In this document: positions 1 through 9,168 of the stretch, piece after piece | Position numbering within the stretch: the first letter of the stretch is position 1 | Layout: the number at the start of each line of letters is the position of its first letter | Origin: Pantoea agglomerans | GTDB lineage: Bacteria > Pseudomonadota > Gammaproteobacteria > Enterobacterales > Enterobacteriaceae | Direction: 5' to 3' | Assembly: GCF_021397715.1 (NCBI RefSeq) | Contig: NZ_CP090207.1 | Location: 434,001-498,000 of the forward strand | DNA length: 64,000 nucleotides | Position numbers and translations under genes: made by a program | Notes under the pieces: model-generated | Databases searched by the model: none | What the model saw: the letters and a program-made list of their open reading frames with translations, nothing else | What the model was told of the DNA's origin: nothing

Positions 1-84
1 GTTCAGCGCCAGGCTATGGGGATGGATTTTAGCTGGCAGGTGGCGGCACAAGCCTACCGTGATCTCTACCAACGTTTGATGTAA
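1..84 (+). CDS. glgA: Glycogen synthase, C-terminal end (partial)
   Basis: Only the last 27 codons are in the window; the gene begins upstream. The frame reads into a conserved GlgA tail ([15 protein letters not shown], then QRLM and a TAA stop). GlgA transfers glucose from ADP-glucose to the growing alpha-1,4-glucan in the cytoplasm. The stop lies 19 bases before the glgP start, so the two genes are co-transcribed, as in the enterobacterial glgBXCAP order. The fragment is short, but its sequence together with its position before glgP makes the call fairly safe. Confidence 0.85.
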   Translation, partial: VQRQAMGMDFSWQVAAQAYRDLYQRLM

Positions 85-103
85 CGGATTGGGAAAACTG
101 GAT

Positions 104-2551
104 ATGAATGCACCTTTCACTTACGCCTCACCAACGTTGACGGTTGATGCCTTAAAGCATTCGATTGCCTACAAGCTGATGTTTACCATCGGTAAAGATC
201 CTTCTATCGCCAATAAGCATGAGTGGCTTAACGCCTCGCTGCTGGCGGTGCGCGACCGGATGGTTGAGCGCTGGCTGCGTTCCAGCCGTGCTCAGCTGTC
301 GCAGGATGTGCGGCAGGTCTATTACCTGTCGATGGAGTTCCTGATGGGCCGCACGCTGGGCAATGCGCTGCTGGCGATGGGGATTTATGACGATCTGAAC
401 CAGGCGCTGGATGAGATGGGGCTGGATCTGGCCGAGCTGATGGAAGAGGAGAACGATCCTGGCCTCGGCAATGGCGGTCTGGGTCGCCTGGCGGCCTGCT
501 TCCTCGACTCGCTGGCGACGCTGGGGATGCCCGGTCGCGGCTACGGCATTCGTTATGATTACGGCATGTTCAAACAGAACATTGTGGAAGGTGAGCAGAA
601 AGAGTCACCGGATTACTGGCTTGAATATGGTAATCCGTGGGAATTTCAGCGCTTCAATACCCGTTACAAAGTGCGGTTCGGTGGCCGGGTGCAGCATGAA
701 GGCGCGAAGGTGCGCTGGCTGGAGACAGAAGAAATTCTGGCAATGGCCTATGACCAGATCATTCCTGGCTTTGACACCGATGCTACCAATACGCTGCGGT
801 TATGGGGCGCGCAGGCGAGTAACGAAATCAACCTCGGTAAATTCAACCAGGGCGACTATTTCGCGGCGGTGGAAGATAAAAACCACTCCGAGAACGTGTC
901 CCGCGTGCTCTATCCCGATGACTCAACCTATTCTGGTCGTGAACTGCGTCTGCGTCAGGAGTATTTCCTGGTCTCGGCCACCGTACAGGACATTCTCAAT
1001 CGTCACTGGCGGATGCACCAGACCTGGGATAACCTGGCCGATAAAATCGCCATCCACCTGAATGACACGCACCCGGTGCTGGCGATCCCTGAACTGATGC
1101 GCCTGCTGATCGACGAACATAAGTTCAGCTGGGACAACGCGTTTGACGTCTGCTGTCAGGTCTTCTCTTACACCAACCATACGCTGATGACTGAAGCGCT
1201 GGAGACCTGGCCGGTCGATATGATTGGCAAAATTCTGCCGCGCCATCTCAGCATCATTTTCGAGATTAACGACTTCTTCCTGAAAACCATTCAGGACTAC
1301 TACCCGGATGACTGGGATCTGCTGTCGCGCATTTCGATTATCGACGAGAACGACGGACGCCGGATTCGCATGGCGTGGCTGGCGGTGGTGGTCAGCCACA
1401 AGGTTAATGGCGTCTCTGAATTGCACTCCAACCTGATGGTGCAGTCGCTGTTTGCCGATTTCTCGCGTCTGTTCCCGGGCCGTTTCTGCAACAAGACCAA
1501 CGGCGTTACACCGCGTCGCTGGCTGGCGCTGGCCAATCCGGCACTCTCTGAGGTGCTGGATGAGGAGATCGGCCGCAACTGGCGTACCGATCTCAGCCAG
1601 CTCGGTGAGCTCAAGGCGCAGATCGATTATCCGGCCTTTATTGAAAAAGTGGCGGTCGCCAAGCACCAGAACAAGCGGCGTCTGGCTGACTGGGTGGCGA
1701 AAAACCTCGATGTGGTGCTGGACCCGAACGCGCTGTTCGATGTGCAGATTAAGCGTATCCATGAGTACAAGCGGCAGCTGCTCAACGTGCTGCATGTGAT
1801 CACCCGCTATAACCGCATCAAAGCCGATCCCGATGCAGAGTGGGTACCGCGCGTCAATATCTTCGCCGGTAAAGCCGCCTCGGCCTACTACGTTGCCAAA
1901 CACATCATTCATCTGATCAATGATGTCGCTAAAGTGATCAACAACGATCCGCAGGTGAAGAACAAGCTGAAGGTGGTTTTCATCCCGAACTACAGCGTCA
2001 GTCTGGCGCAGATCATTATCCCGGCCGCCGATCTCTCCGAGCAGATCTCCACTGCCGGTACTGAAGCCTCCGGTACCAGTAATATGAAGTTTGCTCTGAA
2101 CGGCGCACTGACTATCGGCACGCTGGATGGGGCCAACGTCGAGATGCTGGATCACGTCGGTAAAGAGAATATCTTCATTTTCGGTAATACCACGCCGCAG
2201 GTGGAAGCGCTGCGCAAAGGGGGATATAACCCGCGCCAGTATTACGAAGAGGATCAGGAACTGCATCAGGTGCTGACGCAGCTTGCCTCCGGCGTATTTA
2301 GTCCGCAGGAGCCAGGCCGTTACCGTAACCTGTTCGATTCACTGGTCAACTTCGGCGACCACTACCAGCTGCTGGCGGATTACCGCAGCTATGTCGATAC
2401 CCAGGATAAGGTGGATGCGCTTTACCGTCAGCCGGACGAATGGCAGCGGCGTGCCGCGATGAATATTGCCGGCATGGGCTACTTCTCCTCGGACCGTACC
2501 ATTCAGGAGTACGCCGATGAGATCTGGAATATCTCCCCGATAAGGTTGTAA
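104..2551 (+). CDS. glgP: Glycogen phosphorylase
   Basis: An 815-residue GT35 glycogen/maltodextrin phosphorylase, the same length as E. coli GlgP. It releases glucose-1-phosphate from the non-reducing ends of glycogen with pyridoxal phosphate as cofactor. The PLP-lysine motif [10 protein letters not shown] lies near residue 660, and the family blocks [20 protein letters not shown] (near 125) and [13 protein letters not shown] (near 550) are intact. The frame stays open upstream to a TTG at 89, but ATG 104 gives the conserved MNAPFTY start and is preferred. It is the last gene of the glycogen operon and is followed by a strong hairpin. A second phosphorylase, MalP, is at 15058; the EASGTSNM signature and glgA linkage separate the two. 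Confidence 0.97.
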   Translation: MNAPFTYASPTLTVDALKHSIAYKLMFTIGKDPSIANKHEWLNASLLAVRDRMVERWLRSSRAQLSQDVRQVYYLSMEFLMGRTLGNALLAMGIYDDLNQALDEMGLDLAELMEEENDPGLGNGGLGRLAACFLDSLATLGMPGRGYGIRYDYGMFKQNIVEGEQKESPDYWLEYGNPWEFQRFNTRYKVRFGGRVQHEGAKVRWLETEEILAMAYDQIIPGFDTDATNTLRLWGAQASNEINLGKFNQGDYFAAVEDKNHSENVSRVLYPDDSTYSGRELRLRQEYFLVSATVQDILNRHWRMHQTWDNLADKIAIHLNDTHPVLAIPELMRLLIDEHKFSWDNAFDVCCQVFSYTNHTLMTEALETWPVDMIGKILPRHLSIIFEINDFFLKTIQDYYPDDWDLLSRISIIDENDGRRIRMAWLAVVVSHKVNGVSELHSNLMVQSLFADFSRLFPGRFCNKTNGVTPRRWLALANPALSEVLDEEIGRNWRTDLSQLGELKAQIDYPAFIEKVAVAKHQNKRRLADWVAKNLDVVLDPNALFDVQIKRIHEYKRQLLNVLHVITRYNRIKADPDAEWVPRVNIFAGKAASAYYVAKHIIHLINDVAKVINNDPQVKNKLKVVFIPNYSVSLAQIIIPAADLSEQISTAGTEASGTSNMKFALNGALTIGTLDGANVEMLDHVGKENIFIFGNTTPQVEALRKGGYNPRQYYEEDQELHQVLTQLASGVFSPQEPGRYRNLFDSLVNFGDHYQLLADYRSYVDTQDKVDALYRQPDEWQRRAAMNIAGMGYFSSDRTIQEYADEIWNISPIRL

Positions 2552-2559
2552 CGCGATTT

Positions 2560-2591
2560 CACTCTGCGGCTGAAGCCCTGGCCGCAGAGTG
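2560..2591 (+). terminator. Hairpin after glgP
   Basis: A perfect 11-bp inverted repeat (CACTCTGCGGC / GCCGCAGAGTG) with a 10-base loop begins 9 bases after the glgP stop. No T-run follows, so it is either a weak or factor-assisted terminator or a 3'-end stabilising hairpin for the glycogen operon transcript. Confidence 0.55.
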
Positions 2592-2839
2592 AGCGCCGGT
2601 CATCTCCGCCACCGCATTCGCTGTGACCTTCCGCTCTCCCGCCTGACCGCGGCGCCTCGCGCACTCTCCTTCCCGGACTGCCCTGATGGCGCAGGATCGC
2701 CGGGATCTTTTCGATCGACTCCCCGGCAGAAGTGCCGCGGCTGCCTTGCCAGATCATATCGGCCTGGCTGACGCATACGTTATTATGCAGCCCGGTTTTT
2801 TATGCGTTTCACCTTTTGACCAGACAGGCAGAGCAGACA

Positions 2840-3775
2840 ATGAGTGACAATATTAATCACGAGATTACTTTCCGTAAACTCAGTGTCTTCATGATGTTTA
2901 TGAACAAAGGCAATATTGCCCGCACCGCAGAAGCGCTGGAGCTGAGCAGCGTCAGCGTTCACCGCGCCCTGCATACGCTGGAAGAAGGCATCGATTGCCC
3001 GCTGTTTATTCACAAGGGACGCAACCTGGTGCCGCTACCCGCCGCCTGGACGCTGCTGGAATATTGCCGCGATGTGACGGCGCTGATGGGTAAAGGCATT
3101 GAGGAGGCGCGGCTGGTGGCGGGTGTCGGGTGTGGCCGTCTGCGCATCGGCACGCTTTACTCGCTGACGCTGGAGACCATTCCGCGGCTGATTATGGGAA
3201 TGAAGCTGCGTCGGCCGACGCTGGAGCTTGATCTCACTATGGGCTCCACTCAGATGCTGCTTAACATGCTTGAGGATGAGGCTCTTGACGCGGTACTGAT
3301 CGCCACCCACAACGGCGAGTTCAGCGACTCGAACTTCGATGTGGTCCCGCTGTTTTATGATGACATTTTCCTCGCCGCACCAGCCGGTGAACCGCTGGAT
3401 ATGACGCGCCAGGCGGATCTGCGTGACTATGCCGATCGCGATTTTGTTTCGCTGGCCGAAGGCTTTGCCACCTATGCCGGTTTTCAGGAGGCGTTTCAGG
3501 TAGCGGGTTTTGAACCGAGAGTGGTCACCAGGGTCAATGACATCTTTTCGATGGTCAGCCTGGTGCAGGCCGGTGTCGGGCTGGCGCTGATTCCGGGCCG
3601 GATGAAAAAAGTCTACGAAAACAATATCCAGCTGGTCAGCCTGGCCGAGCCTTATCAGATGCGCCAGCAGATTTCGATCGTCTATTCACATCGCCGTGAA
3701 CGCGATCATGACCTGCTGGCACTGGCGGCAGAAGGGCGGATGTATGCCCGTAGCCTTACTGACTCAGCCGTTTAG
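2840..3775 (+). CDS. mdcR: LysR-family regulator of malonate use (MdcR)
   Basis: A 311-residue LysR-type regulator. The N-terminal winged helix-turn-helix (about residues 5-65, with NIARTAEALELSSVSVHRAL) is followed by a substrate-binding domain of periplasmic-binding-protein fold (about 90-300). The frame is open further upstream, but ATG 2840 gives the usual LysR start, with HTH spacing like its relatives. The gene faces the mdc operon tail to tail and its last 20 bases overlap the end of mdcH. MdcR of Klebsiella is the known regulator of mdc genes; assigning this protein to that role rests on family and linkage. Its probable target is the promoter region upstream of mdcA, 7 kb away. Confidence 0.85.
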   Translation: MSDNINHEITFRKLSVFMMFMNKGNIARTAEALELSSVSVHRALHTLEEGIDCPLFIHKGRNLVPLPAAWTLLEYCRDVTALMGKGIEEARLVAGVGCGRLRIGTLYSLTLETIPRLIMGMKLRRPTLELDLTMGSTQMLLNMLEDEALDAVLIATHNGEFSDSNFDVVPLFYDDIFLAAPAGEPLDMTRQADLRDYADRDFVSLAEGFATYAGFQEAFQVAGFEPRVVTRVNDIFSMVSLVQAGVGLALIPGRMKKVYENNIQLVSLAEPYQMRQQISIVYSHRRERDHDLLALAAEGRMYARSLTDSAV

Positions 3776-4658
3776 CCAGATGCCGCGCCACCTCAACGCT
3801 GTTGCGCTCCATGCAGATGGCTTCGCCCTGCCAGCCCGCCTGCAGCGTCAGGCCAGTCAGCACATTGCCTGGCGGCATTTCTATCGCCAGCCGGGCATCG
3901 CGCTGGTTGGCTGAAATCACCGCATCATTCCACCGCACCGTCCGCGCCATATTAAAGGCGAGATCGTCGGCAATCTTCTCTGGCTCCCAGATAACCCGTC
4001 CGGTCGAACCGCTCAGGTAAGCACAGGTGGGACGCGAAAGTTGGACAGACTCAAACGCGGTCGCCAGTTCAGCGGCAGGTTTATCCAGCAGCGCGCAGTG
4101 GGAAGGCACACTCACCGCCAGCCTGACGGCTTTACTCGCCCCGGCGTCCAGCGCGGCTTGCGCCACCCGCGCCATATCCTCATCTCGTCCGGCAATCACT
4201 ATCTGCGTTTCCGCATTAAGGTTGGCGATATAGGTATTGCTGTCGACCAGCAGCTTCTCCAGCCGGCTGAGCGTCAGCCCGGTGATGGCGGTCAGGCCAT
4301 AACCCTGCGGATAGGCCTGCTCCATCAGATCGCCGCGCAGCGCCACCAGACGCAGCGCATCGCTGAAATCGAGCGCGCCTGAGATGACCGCGGCGGGATA
4401 GGCACCAATCGACAGGCCGCTGACGATATCGGGTTTCAGTCCATGTCTGATCAGCTCGCGCGCCCAGCCAACACCGGCAATCAGCAGGCTGAGCTGGACC
4501 GCACGGGTATGGCGCAGCGCATCAGCACTGTCCAGCCGATCGGTCTCATCACCCAGTACGGCGCGTACGCTGTTTAACAGCGCCTCGCCGTCAGGAAGAT
4601 GCTGCAACATGCCGACCCGCTGCGTGCCCTGGCCGGGAAAAGTAAAAAGAATTTTCAT
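3756..4658 (-). CDS. mdcH: Malonate decarboxylase epsilon subunit (malonyl-CoA:ACP transacylase)
   Basis: A 300-residue acyltransferase of the FabD fold. It loads malonate from malonyl-CoA onto the acyl carrier subunit MdcC and so primes the decarboxylase cycle. The N-terminus FTFPGQGTQRVGM is the family oxyanion-hole region, and the nucleophile motif is GLSIG with Ser83, as in malonyl transacylases (GHSxG variant). A catalytic His is likely at SVPSHCALL near residue 187. Its start overlaps the mdcG stop by 4 bases, indicating translational coupling. It is the last gene of the operon and its 3' end overlaps convergent mdcR by 20 bp. Confidence 0.93.
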   Translation of the reverse strand: MKILFTFPGQGTQRVGMLQHLPDGEALLNSVRAVLGDETDRLDSADALRHTRAVQLSLLIAGVGWARELIRHGLKPDIVSGLSIGAYPAAVISGALDFSDALRLVALRGDLMEQAYPQGYGLTAITGLTLSRLEKLLVDSNTYIANLNAETQIVIAGRDEDMARVAQAALDAGASKAVRLAVSVPSHCALLDKPAAELATAFESVQLSRPTCAYLSGSTGRVIWEPEKIADDLAFNMARTVRWNDAVISANQRDARLAIEMPPGNVLTGLTLQAGWQGEAICMERNSVEVARHLAKRLSQ

Positions 4659-5275
4659 GCGGAATCTCTGCTCCAGGGAGAGGGGGTCAGAACCGGTCCG
4701 GTGGCGGTTTTCAACAGCACGCGGCCTTCACGCAGCCACTCGTTAAGGGCAAACGCGCCGAGCGGCGTTTCCACCTGGGTATCCACACGGCACGGCAGCG
4801 TTTCGGTTTGGGCCTGCCACTGCTGCAGGTCGTCGCGTGCCAGCGGCTGCGGCGCGCGAATCAGCAAGTCGAGATCGCTGGCAGCGTGCAGCGTCGGTAT
4901 CCGCGTGGCCAGCGCGTAACCGGTACTGCCGGTGACGCCCCAGCTCCAGGGCCAGACGCTGTCGCTGAGCGCCATCGCCGCCTTTACCGGTGGGTAATCC
5001 GCAAACGGCGAACCGAACAGATGTTGCCGTTCGGCCAGCATCTCCGGCGTGACGATGCGCGTAATCCCGGCCGGGTCTGCCCAGCCGGCAGCGCGCTGTT
5101 CGCGTGTTACACCGCGCACACCCACCGGAATCAGCCCGGAACGATTCACATCGCGCCTGACCACCACCGGCAGCGCGTGATGCCAGTGCTGACTGACCCA
5201 CGCTTCGCTGATGGCTGACAGGGCGCGATCTGAACTGAGCCAGAGCAGATCGTGGGGACGCGGTGAACAGCTCAT
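4655..5275 (-). CDS. mdcG: Malonate decarboxylase holo-ACP synthase (phosphoribosyl-dephospho-CoA transferase)
   Basis: A 206-residue nucleotidyltransferase of the MdcG family. It moves the 2'-(5''-phosphoribosyl)-3'-dephospho-CoA prosthetic group, made by MdcB, onto the serine of the acyl carrier subunit MdcC. The metal-binding acidic pair is visible in SDLDLLI (about residues 133-139), preceded by the GSTGY motif (about 115). The gene starts only 1 base after the mdcF stop and overlaps mdcH by 4 bases. Length and motifs fit the family. Confidence 0.92.
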   Translation of the reverse strand: MSCSPRPHDLLWLSSDRALSAISEAWVSQHWHHALPVVVRRDVNRSGLIPVGVRGVTREQRAAGWADPAGITRIVTPEMLAERQHLFGSPFADYPPVKAAMALSDSVWPWSWGVTGSTGYALATRIPTLHAASDLDLLIRAPQPLARDDLQQWQAQTETLPCRVDTQVETPLGAFALNEWLREGRVLLKTATGPVLTPSPWSRDSA

Positions 5276-5276
5276 A

Positions 5277-6236
5277 TTACATTCCGGATGTCAGGGTAAT
5301 GAACAGCGGTAACGATAAAATACACAGAATCGAACTTAATAGCAGCACGGCTTCGGCATCGGGCGACTGCACACCAAAACGGTTGCCGAATACCACGCCA
5401 AAGAAGCCCGCTGACAGGGCAATCATCAGAATCGCAGTAATCGCCACCGGACCACTCAGACCCAGTGCCAGTACCAGACCCCAGGCGATAAACGGTTGAA
5501 TTAACAGTTTAGTTATCGTACCGAAGCCAACTACCGCATTCAGTTTCAGTTTACGTGCCGAGAGGATCACACCGGTCAGGAACAGGGCGGCGGCGGTTGC
5601 TGCCAGGCCGAGCGGTTTAATCGCCGCCAGCACCAGATCCGGCATTTTAATACCCAGCGCCGACAATACCACGCCGATCAACGGACCCATCACGATCGGT
5701 TTTTTCAGCGAGCGCCACATTAACACCGGCAACATCGTCATGGTTGAACCGTGCGCGGTACCGGCAGCAAACGCCTTTTCACGTTCCAGAATCAGCAGGC
5801 ACAGCGGTGTCAGCAGCACTGAACCACAGGCGATCGATACCGCAACAGAGAGTGAGGTCGCACCATTTTCACCCAGCACGCTGGAAAGAATCGGCAGGCC
5901 CAGCGCGGCGTAGTTCGGCAGCGCAACGGTCAGCGTCAGGACAGCAGCATCCTGAGGCGATTTTTTGAAAACTTTGGTCGCGGTAAAATAGACCGCCGCA
6001 TAGGTGATCCACATAGCACCGGTAATCACCACGATTAATGGCCATTGCGCCACGATGCCCGGCCAGGGCGTCTGAACCGTCGCACTGAACAGGGCGGCGG
6101 GCAGCGCAAAATCCATCACAAAAATATTAAGCAGTGAAACGTCTTTATTATTAACCATTCCAGCCTTACCGGCCCAGAAACCCAGCAGCATGATCACAAA
6201 GATTGGAGCAAGAGCATGAACAATTGTATAGATCAT
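5277..6236 (-). CDS. mdcF: Malonate transporter, auxin-efflux-carrier family
   Basis: A 319-residue, very hydrophobic protein with about 8-10 membrane segments in the AEC arrangement. Conserved features include the FALPAALF stretch near residue 45 and the LPNYAALGLPIL stretch near residue 115. In Klebsiella and related operons the gene at this position encodes MdcF, considered the malonate carrier. That assignment is by family and context; direction and coupling cannot be read from sequence. It has a good ribosome site (AGGTG) and is separated from mdcE by a 134-bp gap containing a hairpin with a U-tract, so it may be expressed at a different level from mdcABCDE. Confidence 0.88.
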   Translation of the reverse strand: MIYTIVHALAPIFVIMLLGFWAGKAGMVNNKDVSLLNIFVMDFALPAALFSATVQTPWPGIVAQWPLIVVITGAMWITYAAVYFTATKVFKKSPQDAAVLTLTVALPNYAALGLPILSSVLGENGATSLSVAVSIACGSVLLTPLCLLILEREKAFAAGTAHGSTMTMLPVLMWRSLKKPIVMGPLIGVVLSALGIKMPDLVLAAIKPLGLAATAAALFLTGVILSARKLKLNAVVGFGTITKLLIQPFIAWGLVLALGLSGPVAITAILMIALSAGFFGVVFGNRFGVQSPDAEAVLLLSSILCILSLPLFITLTSGM

Positions 6237-6287
6237 AAATCACCTGTATTTAAGAAGAATTCTTGACTAACACGATGTTTATAATTC

Positions 6288-6335
6288 TAAAAAGCGGCCC
6301 TGATTGCGGGGCGGTCATCCGCCCCGTCCAGGCCG
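6288..6335 (-). terminator. Hairpin with U-tract between mdcE and mdcF (attenuator or partial terminator)
   Basis: Read on the minus strand, an 8-bp GC stem (CGGGGCGG / CCGCCCCG, 6307-6326, TCAT loop region) is enclosed by an outer CGGCC/GGCCG pairing (6295-6299 with 6331-6335). Five Us follow (6289-6293). This is the form of an intrinsic terminator, yet mdcF, mdcG and mdcH continue downstream without another obvious promoter. It probably lowers expression of the distal genes. Confidence 0.65.
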
Positions 6336-6370
6336 TTTCCGGCAGGCTTATTTTTTGTTTTGTAGTCGGT

Positions 6371-7171
6371 TTACCAGCTGGCGCGCATACGTTCGCGGAC
6401 CAGAGAGGAGCTGTGGCGATTTTCAGCGCCCAGCCGGTTTTTCAGGCTTGGGTCCTGACGTGCATCAGCGATAGCTTTCTGCAGAGAGATCTCAACCATC
6501 GCCAGATCGGCATCTGACGGCGCATCAGGATCGGTCACGGTCAGCATGTCAGAGAGCAGGCCCAGCGTGGCGAAGTTGCTGACGTCATACGCCATCGGCG
6601 GAATGGTCGCCGCCAGTTTCTCCAGCGCGTCGACGGTACGCAGCGTGATACGCGCAGCGGACTCTTTACCCATCGCATGGACCAGCACGCCCTGATCGTT
6701 GAGCGCGATCAGACGGTTCGCCTGGTAGCCGTGCGCCAGGAATGCGCCGGACATCGCCTTACCGACGATCAGACCAATCACCGGGTGACCGGCCAGACGC
6801 GCTTTAGCATAGGCTCCGGCGGCACCGGCCAGCGCCTGATGAATGCCAAACGCCTCTTCACGACGACCATATGCCTGACTTGGCACATCGATGACTGCCA
6901 CAATCGGCCGTTTCACCGCGCTGTTGCTATCGGCTTCCAGGGTTTCGTTCACCACTTTCGCCAGCGTCCAGCCTTCCAGCAGACCGACTTCGCCTCTGGC
7001 GGCACGCGGATAGTGGTTTTCAGCATCCGGGACCACGGCGATAAAACGTACGCTTTCGCCATTGAGTTCGCCGTCAGCCACCTGAACAGAAGGGCACAGC
7101 CCGCTCAGGCGCTGCGCATTGGGTGCGAGTTTTTCCAGCCATGTTGCACCGCGGCTGCTTGTCTGGCTCAT
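6371..7171 (-). CDS. mdcE: Malonate decarboxylase gamma subunit
   Basis: A 266-residue crotonase-fold subunit of biotin-independent malonate decarboxylase. With the beta subunit MdcD it forms the decarboxylase that converts malonyl-S-ACP to acetyl-S-ACP plus CO2. The oxyanion-type loop GKAMSGAFLAHGYQ (about 137-150) and the GGR-like region AYGRREEAFG (about 99) are visible. Its ATG overlaps the mdcD stop by one base (TAATG), so translation is probably coupled. Length matches the family. Confidence 0.95.
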   Translation of the reverse strand: MSQTSSRGATWLEKLAPNAQRLSGLCPSVQVADGELNGESVRFIAVVPDAENHYPRAARGEVGLLEGWTLAKVVNETLEADSNSAVKRPIVAVIDVPSQAYGRREEAFGIHQALAGAAGAYAKARLAGHPVIGLIVGKAMSGAFLAHGYQANRLIALNDQGVLVHAMGKESAARITLRTVDALEKLAATIPPMAYDVSNFATLGLLSDMLTVTDPDAPSDADLAMVEISLQKAIADARQDPSLKNRLGAENRHSSSLVRERMRASW

Positions 7172-8004
7172 TATTTTTCCTCCCGGGCGAAAAGCTGTTT
7201 GATGATGGCGGTATCAGCCTGCTGACGCGTATCAAAGTTGCTCAGACGCGGCAGGAAATCCGCATACTTATCACTGCGGTGCTGCGCCGGTACGCCTTTG
7301 GCAATGAAGTCGTTCATCGCGGTTTTCACCGCATTGACGCCATCGCTGACCAGCGCGTCCACCAGGCCACTGGCATAGCGGATTTCGCCGCCGGTCATGC
7401 TCCAGATAAACGGGCGATCGCGGGAGTCATACTCTTCAATACCCGCTTCCTGCTCAATAACCTGCGGGCCGTTAAGGCCGAGGCGTGCTTCGCGAGTGAC
7501 GATCAGGTAGCTGCAGAGCGCAGCCGCGATAGACATCCCGCCGAAGCAGCCGACGGTACCGGCAATGATGCCGATCACCGGGGTGTAGCGACGCAGGTCA
7601 ACAATTGCGGCATGAATATCGGCAATCGCCGCCAGCCCCAGATTCGCCTCCTGCAAGCGGACGCCACCGGTTTCGAGGCACAGCACCGCCTGAGTCGGGG
7701 TGCCGTTGCGGTTATCTTCGGCGGCCAGCTCCAGCGCTGCGGCCATTTTCGCGCCGGAAACTTCGCCCATGCTGCCGCCCTGGAAGGTCCCTTCGATGGC
7801 AATCACCACCGCAGGCTGACCGTTCAGCGTACCGCGTGCCACCACCATGCCGTCATCTGACTGCGGAATCACACCCTGCGGTGCCAGCCACGGTGACATG
7901 ATGCCTTCAAAAGGGTCGAGCAGTTCGCGGTAGCTGCCGTCGTCCAGCAGCGCGCGCGCGCGTTCGCGGGCACGTAATTCAATAAAACTGGCATCGTTAC
8001 GCAT
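7171..8004 (-). CDS. mdcD: Malonate decarboxylase beta subunit
   Basis: A 277-residue carboxyltransferase-like (crotonase-fold) subunit that pairs with MdcE to decarboxylate malonyl-ACP. Conserved parts include the DDGSYRELLDPFEG segment (about 21-34), the QGGSMGEVSGAKMA glycine-rich loop (about 75-88) and GTVGCFGGMSIAA (about 148-160). The start lies inside the last codons of mdcC (8-base overlap) and the stop touches mdcE. Tight packing argues for equal synthesis of the two catalytic subunits. Confidence 0.95.
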   Translation of the reverse strand: MRNDASFIELRARERARALLDDGSYRELLDPFEGIMSPWLAPQGVIPQSDDGMVVARGTLNGQPAVVIAIEGTFQGGSMGEVSGAKMAAALELAAEDNRNGTPTQAVLCLETGGVRLQEANLGLAAIADIHAAIVDLRRYTPVIGIIAGTVGCFGGMSIAAALCSYLIVTREARLGLNGPQVIEQEAGIEEYDSRDRPFIWSMTGGEIRYASGLVDALVSDGVNAVKTAMNDFIAKGVPAQHRSDKYADFLPRLSNFDTRQQADTAIIKQLFAREEK

Positions 8005-8296
8005 GACTCACCTCCTCAAATACCTGTTCAATACGGATGCGCGCGACGCCAGGCGTGGCGCCAAAGTCGTGAATAACCAGCTGTCCGGCAGGCAGGCCGT
8101 TGATCAGATTCAGGCGGTCAAACAGCGCCTTCCAGCGGGCGTCGCTGTTATCCAGTGAGGTGGTGATATCAATATTCAGCGTTTGCCCTTCGGTTGCGGT
8201 GTACAGCACTTCCATATCACCGGAACCAACGACCCCTGCCAGGGCTTTACCGCTGAGTGCGCGGTTAGCAGGGAAAGATAATGTGATGTGTTCCAT
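7997..8296 (-). CDS. mdcC: Malonate decarboxylase acyl carrier protein (delta subunit)
   Basis: A 99-residue acyl carrier subunit. Ser25 in VVGSGDMEVL is the expected attachment point of the phosphoribosyl-dephospho-CoA arm that carries acetyl and malonyl groups; the SGDMEV motif is shared with the citrate lyase gamma subunit (CitD). MdcA exchanges acetyl for malonyl on this protein, and MdcD/MdcE then decarboxylate it. The gene is 8 bases downstream of mdcB and overlaps mdcD by 8 bases. Confidence 0.95.
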   Translation of the reverse strand: MEHITLSFPANRALSGKALAGVVGSGDMEVLYTATEGQTLNIDITTSLDNSDARWKALFDRLNLINGLPAGQLVIHDFGATPGVARIRIEQVFEEVSHA

Positions 8297-8304
8297 AACG
8301 ACCT

Positions 8305-9168
8305 CTAATTAAAAGAGTGGTGGGCGGCCGGAGAGATCCGGTCGACAAACAGCGTCGCGGCCAGCAAATCGGCGGCACCGCCTGGCGAGGCGTTCAGCGC
8401 CAGCATGCGGTGATCCAGACGGGCGAGGGCGGCCTGACCTTCAGCGGTGCGGCAACCACCGGCCAGCAGCACCGCGCGGGCGCCGCGCTGCATGGTTTCC
8501 AGTCCGGTCATGCCGGCGCGTGACAGCACGCAGGTATCGCTGAGCGAGGTCATAATCGCCATCAGTGCGTCCAGGCGGGCTTCGCTTTCGCGGGCACCGG
8601 CGGCCCGGCTGCGCAACAGCTGCGGCAACGCCCGTTTCATCACGTGTGGAAACGCCTGTTGTGCCTCCTCACGCGCGCCGGGCACCTGATAGCGGTGGCT
8701 CGCTTTCAGCCCCTTGCTGAACAGTTTCGGTGCCGCCCGGTCGGGCAGACTCGCCAGCGTCGCTGCGGTACGGGTCAGCTGATCGGCACTGGCTTCACCG
8801 CCGTGCATCGCCGCCGCGCTGACCAGCAGGCCCAGCGCCCAGATCGCGCCACGGTGAGTATTCACGCCGCCGGTGGCCGCCATCATCTGCTGCTCGCCTT
8901 CCCGTCCCAGACGTCCCACCGTTTCGCGCAGGGCGATATCGGCCGGGCGCATCCAGCTCTGCCGGGCCAGCGCCAGGAAGGTCGGTACCAGGCTCTCGGC
9001 GGAACGCTCCATCAGGGCAAGCGTTAAATCGAGATGCGCGCCGTTTCCCCGGCTGTCGACCAGACCCGGCTTTGGACTCAGCCGCGCTTCGTCGGTCAGA
9101 CAATCGCGCGCTGTCATCGCCAGCCGGCTGGCCTGCGCCTCGGGTTGAGTCTGCGACAGGAGTTTCAT
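8305..9168 (-). CDS. mdcB: Triphosphoribosyl-dephospho-CoA synthase
   Basis: A 287-residue member of the CitG/MdcB family that joins ATP and dephospho-CoA to make the prosthetic-group precursor for MdcC. Family motifs are clear: LSPKPGLVDSRGNGAH (about 30-45), GVNTHRGAIWALG (about 101-113), and a C-terminal SPGGAADLLAAT motif. The start codon overlaps the mdcA stop by one base (TAATG). Activity on the carrier also needs MdcG, present downstream. Confidence 0.94.
   Translation of the reverse strand: MKLLSQTQPEAQASRLAMTARDCLTDEARLSPKPGLVDSRGNGAHLDLTLALMERSAESLVPTFLALARQSWMRPADIALRETVGRLGREGEQQMMAATGGVNTHRGAIWALGLLVSAAAMHGGEASADQLTRTAATLASLPDRAAPKLFSKGLKASHRYQVPGAREEAQQAFPHVMKRALPQLLRSRAAGARESEARLDALMAIMTSLSDTCVLSRAGMTGLETMQRGARAVLLAGGCRTAEGQAALARLDHRMLALNASPGGAADLLAATLFVDRISPAAHHSFN

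Noticed and set aside
923..2266. 447-codon open frame antisense to glgP
   Set aside because: It is a codon-bias shadow in a GC-rich gene. It has no recognisable motif, while glgP on the other strand is unmistakable.
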